From: Yersinia mollaretii ATCC 43969
Lineage (GTDB): Bacteria; Pseudomonadota; Gammaproteobacteria; Enterobacterales; Enterobacteriaceae
Length of the DNA stretch: 64,000 nt
Direction of reading: 5' to 3'
Assembly: GCF_013282725.1 (NCBI RefSeq)
Contig: NZ_CP054043.1
Span: forward strand, 2,666,001-2,730,000
The notes below the pieces were generated by a model. The model saw only the letters and a program-made list of their open reading frames with translations, was not told where the DNA came from and searched no databases. Position 1 is the stretch's first letter. The number at the start of each line of letters is the position of its first letter. Shown here one piece after another: positions 58,334 to 64,000 of the stretch. Position numbers and translations under genes: made by a program.

Positions 58334-59464
58334 TTACAGCTCGAAATCACTCAGGTCGTCAGCACTGATTTCGGAATCAATCTGACCGACCAGATATGAG
58401 CTGACCTCAACTTCTTGCGGGGCCACTTGCACGTTATCGGAGACTAACCAAGAGTTGATCCAAGGAATCGGGTTAGTACGAGTATTAAACGGTACACCCA
58501 AACCCACTGCTTGCATACGGATATTGGTAATATATTCAACGTATTGGCACAGAATTTCTTTGTTCAGGCCGATCATGGAACCGTCACGGAACAGGTACTC
58601 TGCCCACTCTTTCTCTTGCTGTGCGGCCAAAACGAACAGGTCATAGCACTGTTGCTGACACTCTTCAGCAATTTCAGCCATTTCTGGATCATCTTCACCA
58701 GAGCGCATCAAATTAATAATGTGTTGGGTGCCCGTTAGGTGCAGTGCTTCATCGCGGGCAATCATTTTTATGATTTTGGCGTTGCCCTCCATCAGTTCGC
58801 GCTCAGCGAACGCAAATGAACAAGCAAAGCTGACATAGAAACGGATCGCTTCCAACGCATTCACGCTCATCAGGCACAGATAGAGCTGTTTCTTCAGTTC
58901 ACGCAGGTTGACTACCACGGTTTTGCCGTTGACCTGATGACTGCCTTCGCCCAGCAGATGGTAGTAGCTGGTCATTTCAATCAGATCGTCATAATACGCC
59001 GAGATATCTTTCGCGCGTTTGAGGATCTCTTCATTGGTCACGATATCATCGAAAACAATCGCCGGGTCGTTAACGATATTGCGGATGATATGCGTGTAAG
59101 AGCGGGAGTGAATGGTTTCAGAGAAGGACCAGGTTTCTACCCAGGTTTCCAGCTCAGGGATGGAGATCAGCGGCAACAAGGCGACGTTAGGGCTGCGGCC
59201 CTGAATGGAGTCCAGCAAAGTTTGGTATTTCAGGTTGCTGATAAAAATGTGTTTTTCATGATCGGGCAACGCATTGTAATCGATGCGATCGCGTGAGACG
59301 TCGATCTCTTCTGGACGCCAGAAGAAAGAGAGCTGTTTCTCAATCAGTTTTTCGAAAATAGCGTGTTTTTGCTGATCGAAACGCGCCACGTTGACGCATT
59401 GGCCAAAGAACATCGGTTCGAGTAACTGATTGTTTTTGTTTTGTGAAAAAGTGGTATAGGCCAT
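58334..59464 (-). CDS. nrdB: Ribonucleoside-diphosphate reductase class Ia, beta subunit
   Basis: A 376-residue diiron protein that generates the stable tyrosyl radical for aerobic ribonucleotide reduction. The radical residue is Tyr123 in IHSRSYTHI, with metal ligands Asp85, Glu116 and His119 nearby and the second set in [19 protein letters not shown] and [10 protein letters not shown] helices. The C-terminus ([20 protein letters not shown] and the final residues) is the tail that binds NrdA. All key residues are one position later than in E. coli. GAGGAA lies five bases before the ATG. Confidence 0.97.
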   Translation of the reverse strand: MAYTTFSQNKNNQLLEPMFFGQCVNVARFDQQKHAIFEKLIEKQLSFFWRPEEIDVSRDRIDYNALPDHEKHIFISNLKYQTLLDSIQGRSPNVALLPLISIPELETWVETWSFSETIHSRSYTHIIRNIVNDPAIVFDDIVTNEEILKRAKDISAYYDDLIEMTSYYHLLGEGSHQVNGKTVVVNLRELKKQLYLCLMSVNALEAIRFYVSFACSFAFAERELMEGNAKIIKMIARDEALHLTGTQHIINLMRSGEDDPEMAEIAEECQQQCYDLFVLAAQQEKEWAEYLFRDGSMIGLNKEILCQYVEYITNIRMQAVGLGVPFNTRTNPIPWINSWLVSDNVQVAPQEVEVSSYLVGQIDSEISADDLSDFEL

Positions 59465-59501
59465 GATTTCCTCAGGGGAGAAGCAAAGGGCAAATGAAGA
59501 T

Positions 59502-59540
59502 AGGCCCGTGATGATCTCCTTAAGGGATCATCACGGGCCT
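59502..59540 (-). other. Long perfect hairpin between nrdA and nrdB
   Basis: AGGCCCGTGATGATC (59502-59516) pairs perfectly with GATCATCACGGGCCT (59526-59540); the inner TCCTTAAGG extends the stem to a TTAA loop. No U-tract follows on the minus strand, so RNA stabilisation or processing is more likely than termination. Confidence 0.85.
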
Positions 59541-59550
59541 GAATTCAAAA

Positions 59551-61836
59551 TCAGATCTTACATGCACCGCCTTCGCAGTCGTCATCACCCGGCTGGCTTT
59601 GAATATCTTCCTGCACATCATCAGCACCGTCACGGGTGTTTTGATAGTAAAGGGTCTTCACACCAAATTTGTAGGTGGTCAGCAAATCTTTCAGCAACTG
59701 CTTCATCGGCACTTTACCTGATGGGAAGCGCGTTGGATCGTAATTGGTGTTCGCTGATATCGCCTGATCGACGAATTTCTGCATCAAACCAACCAGTTGC
59801 AGGTAACCGTCGTTATTCGGCATGTCCCACAGCAGCTCGTAAGCCTCTTTCAGGCGCTCATACTCAGGTACAACCTGACGCAGAATACCATCTTTAGAAG
59901 CCTTGATGCTGACGTAACCACGCGGTGGCTCAATACCATTGGTGGCATTGGAAATTTGCGATGATGTCTCGGAAGGCATCAGTGCAGACAGCGTGGAGTT
60001 ACGCAGGCCGTGAGTCTGAATCTCTTTACGCAGTGTTTCCCAGTCGTAATGCAAAGGTTCGTCGCTGATCGCATCCAAATCTTTCTTATAGGTATCGATC
60101 GGCAAAATACCCTGCGAATAGGTGGTTTCGTTGAACCACTGGCAAGCACCTTGCTCTTTGGCCAGCGCGTTTGAGGCTTTCAACAGGTAGTACTGAATAG
60201 CTTCAAAAGTGCGGTGAGTCAGGTTGTTCGCGCTGCCATCCGAGTAACGCACGCCATTCTTCGCCAGATAATAAGCAAAGTTAATCACACCAATACCCAA
60301 GGTACGACGGCCCATGGCACCACGTTGCGCCGCAGCAATCGGGTAATCTTGATAATCGAGCAAGGCATCCAGCGCACGCACAGCCAGCACCGCCAAGTCT
60401 TCTAAATCATCAAGGCTATCAATGGCACCCAAGTTGAACGCCGACAATGTACAAAGTGCGATCTCACCATTTTCGTCATTGATGTCATTCAACGGCTTGG
60501 TAGGCAAAGCAATTTCCAGACAGAGGTTTGACTGACGTACTGGTGCAATTTTCGGGTCAAATGGGCTGTGTGTGTTGCAGTGATCCACGTTCTGAATATA
60601 GATACGGCCAGTAGAAGCACGTTCTTGCATCATCAGAGAGAATAGCTCAACGGCTTTAACTCGCTGCTTACGGATGCTGCTGTCTTGCTCATATTTGACA
60701 TAAAGGCGCTCAAATTCATCCTGATCGGCGAAGAATGCGTCATACAGCCCCGGCACATCGGATGGGCTGAACAGGGTGATGTCTTCACCTTTCAGCAGGC
60801 GCTGATACATCAGTTTGTTGATTTGCACGCCGTAATCCATATGACGCACGCGGTTGCCTTCAACGCCACGGTTGTTTTTCAGCACCAGCAGGCTTTCAAC
60901 TTCCAAATGCCACATTGGGTAGAATAAGGTGGCCGCGCCGCCCCGTACGCCGCCCTGCGAGCAGGATTTCACAGCGGTCTGGAAGTGTTTGTAGAACGGA
61001 ATACAACCGGTGTGGAAGGCTTCGCCGCCACGAATTGGGCTACCCAGTGCACGGATGCGGCCCGCATTGATACCGATACCGGCACGTTGCGAGACATATT
61101 TCACAATGGCGCTGGAGGTAGCATTGATAGAGTCCAAGCTGTCACCGCACTCGATCAACACGCAAGAGCTAAATTGGCGCGTTGGGGTACGAACACCGGA
61201 CATAATGGGCGTTGGCAGCGAGATTTTAAAGGTCGAAATAGCATCATAGAAACGCTTGATGTAATCCATCCGCGTTTCGCGCGGGTAGTTAGAGAACAGG
61301 CAAGCGGAAACCAGCATGTACAGGAATTGGGCACTTTCATAGATCTCACCGCTCACGCGGTTCTGCACCAGATATTTACCTTCCAACTGCTTAACCGCTG
61401 CATAGGAGAAGTTCATATCGCGCCAATGGTCGATGAAAGTGTCCATCTGTTCGAACTCTTCTGCGGTGTAATCTTCCAGCAGATGTTTGTCGTATTTACC
61501 CATATCCACCATCTTCGTCACATGCGCGAAGAGTTTTGGTGGTTCAAACTGGCCGTAGGCTTTTTTACGCAGGTGGAAAATCGCCAGACGGGCAGCCAAA
61601 TATTGATAGTCTGGTGCATCACGGGAGATAAGATCCGCTGCAGCTTTGATGATAGTTTCATGGATATCGGCGGTCCGGATACCATCATAAAACTGAATGT
61701 GTGAACGCAACTCTACTTGAGATACCGAGACGTTATGTAAACCTTCTGCGGCCCAGTCGATGACCCGGTGGATTTTATCCAGATTGATGCGTTCTTTGCT
61801 GCCATCGCGTTTAGTAACAAGTAGGCTTTGGTTCAT
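59551..61836 (-). CDS. nrdA: Ribonucleoside-diphosphate reductase class Ia, alpha subunit
   Basis: The 761-residue catalytic subunit reduces ribonucleoside diphosphates. The N-terminal ATP-cone (about 5-95) is the activity regulator (LLVTKRDGSKERINLDKIHR). The active-site cysteines are in FSSCVLIECGDS, NLCLEIALPT and LCTLSAFNLG; the C-terminal redox pair is Cys754 and Cys759 in DCEGGACKI. The start at 61836 gives MNQSLLVTK and the exact E. coli length; a longer frame from 61938 adds 34 unconserved residues. Expression is expected to respond to NrdR and DnaA, for which candidate sites lie upstream. Confidence 0.97.
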   Translation of the reverse strand: MNQSLLVTKRDGSKERINLDKIHRVIDWAAEGLHNVSVSQVELRSHIQFYDGIRTADIHETIIKAAADLISRDAPDYQYLAARLAIFHLRKKAYGQFEPPKLFAHVTKMVDMGKYDKHLLEDYTAEEFEQMDTFIDHWRDMNFSYAAVKQLEGKYLVQNRVSGEIYESAQFLYMLVSACLFSNYPRETRMDYIKRFYDAISTFKISLPTPIMSGVRTPTRQFSSCVLIECGDSLDSINATSSAIVKYVSQRAGIGINAGRIRALGSPIRGGEAFHTGCIPFYKHFQTAVKSCSQGGVRGGAATLFYPMWHLEVESLLVLKNNRGVEGNRVRHMDYGVQINKLMYQRLLKGEDITLFSPSDVPGLYDAFFADQDEFERLYVKYEQDSSIRKQRVKAVELFSLMMQERASTGRIYIQNVDHCNTHSPFDPKIAPVRQSNLCLEIALPTKPLNDINDENGEIALCTLSAFNLGAIDSLDDLEDLAVLAVRALDALLDYQDYPIAAAQRGAMGRRTLGIGVINFAYYLAKNGVRYSDGSANNLTHRTFEAIQYYLLKASNALAKEQGACQWFNETTYSQGILPIDTYKKDLDAISDEPLHYDWETLRKEIQTHGLRNSTLSALMPSETSSQISNATNGIEPPRGYVSIKASKDGILRQVVPEYERLKEAYELLWDMPNNDGYLQLVGLMQKFVDQAISANTNYDPTRFPSGKVPMKQLLKDLLTTYKFGVKTLYYQNTRDGADDVQEDIQSQPGDDDCEGGACKI

Positions 61837-61932
61837 GTGATCTTTTACCTTCCGTGTGTTTATATTCTGTAAGCCAAGCAAACGCCACGCTGCATTTTCA
61901 GGCAGCGAGTAGTGCCATTGTTCAGTATGTAA

Positions 61933-61979
61933 ACACAATATATAGGGGGTGGGTGTTGGTTAGATAACAAGATAGTGAG
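61933..61979 (-). promoter_or_regulatory. Candidate NrdR boxes upstream of nrdA
   Basis: ACACAATATATAGGGG (61933-61948) resembles half to most of the NrdR box (ACACWATATATWGTGT type). AACAAGATAGTGAG (61966-61979), about 32 bases away centre to centre (three helical turns), is a weaker partner. Paired boxes at this spacing are usual for NrdR. Confidence 0.5.
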
Positions 61980-62018
61980 TATTACGTCTTTTAGCAAGTG
62001 AACAAGATCGTGCAATTG

Positions 62019-62027
62019 TGTGGATAA
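62019..62027. promoter_or_regulatory. Consensus DnaA box upstream of nrdA
   Basis: TGTGGATAA is the reverse complement of the DnaA box TTATCCACA. It lies about 183 bases before the nrdA start. DnaA is known to control nrdAB in E. coli through boxes in the promoter. Confidence 0.7.
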
Positions 62028-62046
62028 CTTGGGGGTGAATTGTTAC

Positions 62047-62080
62047 AAAAGGCCCCAAGGCTGCGTTATTACTGGGGCTT
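62047..62080 (-). terminator. Probable terminator of ubiG
   Basis: On the minus strand AAGCCCC pairs with GGGGCCTT across a 17-base loop (62049-62080), followed by TTTTGT. A further AT hairpin AAGATTTT-ACTG-AAAATCTT lies at 62103-62122. Confidence 0.5.
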
Positions 62081-62162
62081 ACCTACTGCCCATCTAGGGG
62101 ATAAGATTTTACTGAAAATCTTAAAAATTTGATCGTTTGCCGGTTTATTAAACATTAGAAAA

Positions 62163-62287
62163 ATCCCCTTCATCTTTCACGCCGTAGCGGTGTTGGCTAC
62201 CCTAACTCACCCCAGTCACTTAGTTAGCTAAGCTCCTAGGGATTCGTTATGTTGCCGCTTTGCTACAACGCGAAATATATCGGGTAT
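62163..62287. repeat. ERIC element after ubiG
   Basis: An approximately 125-bp ERIC with a core close to the classic primer sites: CTCACCCCAGTCACTTAGTT, then AAGCTCCTAGGGATTCG. It lies 17 bases downstream of the ubiG stop. Confidence 0.93.
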
Positions 62288-62304
62288 TGTTTGATTTTTA
62301 TCTC

Positions 62305-63045
62305 TCAGACGTGAGTGCTGTTGTCTTCCCTTTGAGTATGCACCATATAATTGACATCAACATTGCGACCCAACTTGAAGTGGTCTGTTATCGGATTGTA
62401 ATGTAGCCCAATAATGTGGCGTTCCCGCAATGGGGTTTGATCGACCCAGCCGATAAGTTCTGATGGGCGAATAAACTTTTTCGAATCATGGGTGCCTTTC
62501 GGAACCATTTTCAGCACGTATTCAGCGCCGACCACGGCCATCAACCAAGATTTGGTATTGCGATTAATGGTTGAGAAGAAAACATGCCCACCGGGTTTGA
62601 CCAATTGTGCACAGGCGCGGATCACCGAGGCAGGGTCAGGAACGTGTTCGAGCATCTCCATGCAGGTCACTACATCGTAATGTTGTGGGAACTTTTGCGC
62701 ATGGCTTTCAACCGTTTCCTGCACATAATCCAGTTTGACACCCGTTTCCAGCGCATGCAGCCGCGCCACTTGTAGCGGCTCATAACCCATATCCAACCCG
62801 GTGACGTGCGCGCCTTCATGTGCCATGCTTTCAGCAAGAATGCCGCCGCCGCAACCGACGTCCAGCACGTTTTTATCGAAAATGCCGCCTGAGCGCTGCA
62901 AAATATAATCGAGGCGCAGGGGATTAATGCGATGGAGAGGCTTAAATTCACCTTCCCAATCCCACCAGCGGGAGGCAACCGCTTCAAATTTAGCGATTTC
63001 TTGCTCGTCGACATTATGTTGGGGAGCTGTGGTATCTGCACGCAT
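62305..63045 (-). CDS. ubiG: Ubiquinone biosynthesis O-methyltransferase UbiG
   Basis: A 246-residue SAM-dependent methyltransferase that performs both O-methylation steps of ubiquinone synthesis. The SAM site is [16 protein letters not shown] (about 60-75). Other family blocks are [32 protein letters not shown] and [20 protein letters not shown]. It is six residues longer than E. coli UbiG, at the ends. Transcription diverges from gyrA, as in E. coli. No alternative start looks better. Confidence 0.96.
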   Translation of the reverse strand: MRADTTAPQHNVDEQEIAKFEAVASRWWDWEGEFKPLHRINPLRLDYILQRSGGIFDKNVLDVGCGGGILAESMAHEGAHVTGLDMGYEPLQVARLHALETGVKLDYVQETVESHAQKFPQHYDVVTCMEMLEHVPDPASVIRACAQLVKPGGHVFFSTINRNTKSWLMAVVGAEYVLKMVPKGTHDSKKFIRPSELIGWVDQTPLRERHIIGLHYNPITDHFKLGRNVDVNYMVHTQREDNSTHV

Positions 63046-63198
63046 GAAGAGTTCTCACTGTTCTGTTTCTTTGCGCGGATTATACATGTTCCCCATCAAT
63101 TGGCGCACTTTTGTGTCTAAGACGTCAGCGCAATGTAGTTTCGCCAAAATTGGGGTTTTGTGATATAGTTTCGTACCTTTAAATCCGGTAATTAGTAG

Positions 63199-64000
<802 letters not shown>

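Noticed and set aside
60985..61704. 239-codon plus-strand frame opposite nrdA
   Set aside because: Shadow of nrdA; no family or start signal.

Overview
The window is a piece of an enterobacterial chromosome, most likely Yersinia. The gene order yfbS-yfbR-alaA-lrhA-nuoA..N, elaB-menF-menD-menH-menB-menC-menE, and nrdA-nrdB-yfaE near ubiG-gyrA is the conserved enterobacterial core. Against my memory of E. coli K-12 the core proteins are near-colinear but not identical. ERIC repeats, the lrhA/rovM-type regulator and several accessory insertions fit Yersinia; the species cannot be fixed from this sequence. No rRNA, tRNA, CRISPR array or insertion sequence with a transposase was seen.

Layout: 1-586 is the 3' end of a permease gene (yfbS). 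587-5217 holds yfbR, alaA and lrhA, with an ERIC element, a hexanucleotide repeat and a 641-bp non-coding repeat (copy A). 5894-21031 is the complete 13-gene nuo operon (complex I, with nuoC and nuoD fused), preceded by a long leader and followed by a strong terminator. 21206-23365 is an AT-rich two-gene insert of unknown function. 23533-32722 is ycdZ followed by a sugar-acid region: a YhcH-like protein, idnK, idnO, a divergent LacI-type regulator, a 2-hydroxyacid dehydrogenase, an MFS permease, a UPF0303 protein and edd. Together these could import keto-aldonates, reduce them to gluconate, phosphorylate them and dehydrate 6-phosphogluconate to KDPG, with CRP and IdnR/GntR-like sites in the two control regions. 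32875-37018 carries elaB, an autotransporter bracketed by two near-identical hairpins, and a RhiA-like protein.

37329-44653 is the menaquinone (men) gene set. 44672-45247 is copy B of the non-coding repeat, inverted relative to copy A. 45348-50784 has a catalase, yfaZ, three tandem ERIC units, tyrP with TyrR-box-like sites and the CinA-like yfaY. 50997-57238 is an accessory pair: a small exported protein and an 1817-residue mosaic protein with an FrpC-like module, RTX repeats, a subtilisin-like domain and a P-domain. Ecotin, a serine protease inhibitor, follows convergently. 58064-61836 is nrdA-nrdB-yfaE (aerobic ribonucleotide reductase and its ferredoxin), then an ERIC, ubiG, and the 5' part of gyrA running off the end.

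Most interesting: (i) the two large non-coding elements with inverted ends, in which hairpins are kept at corresponding places while their sequences change; (ii) the RTX/subtilase/P-domain protein, whose usual catalytic Asp appears to be Glu; (iii) the unrecognised AT-rich gene pair after nuoN; (iv) the autotransporter insert flanked by duplicated hairpins; (v) the compact ketogluconate-to-KDPG locus.
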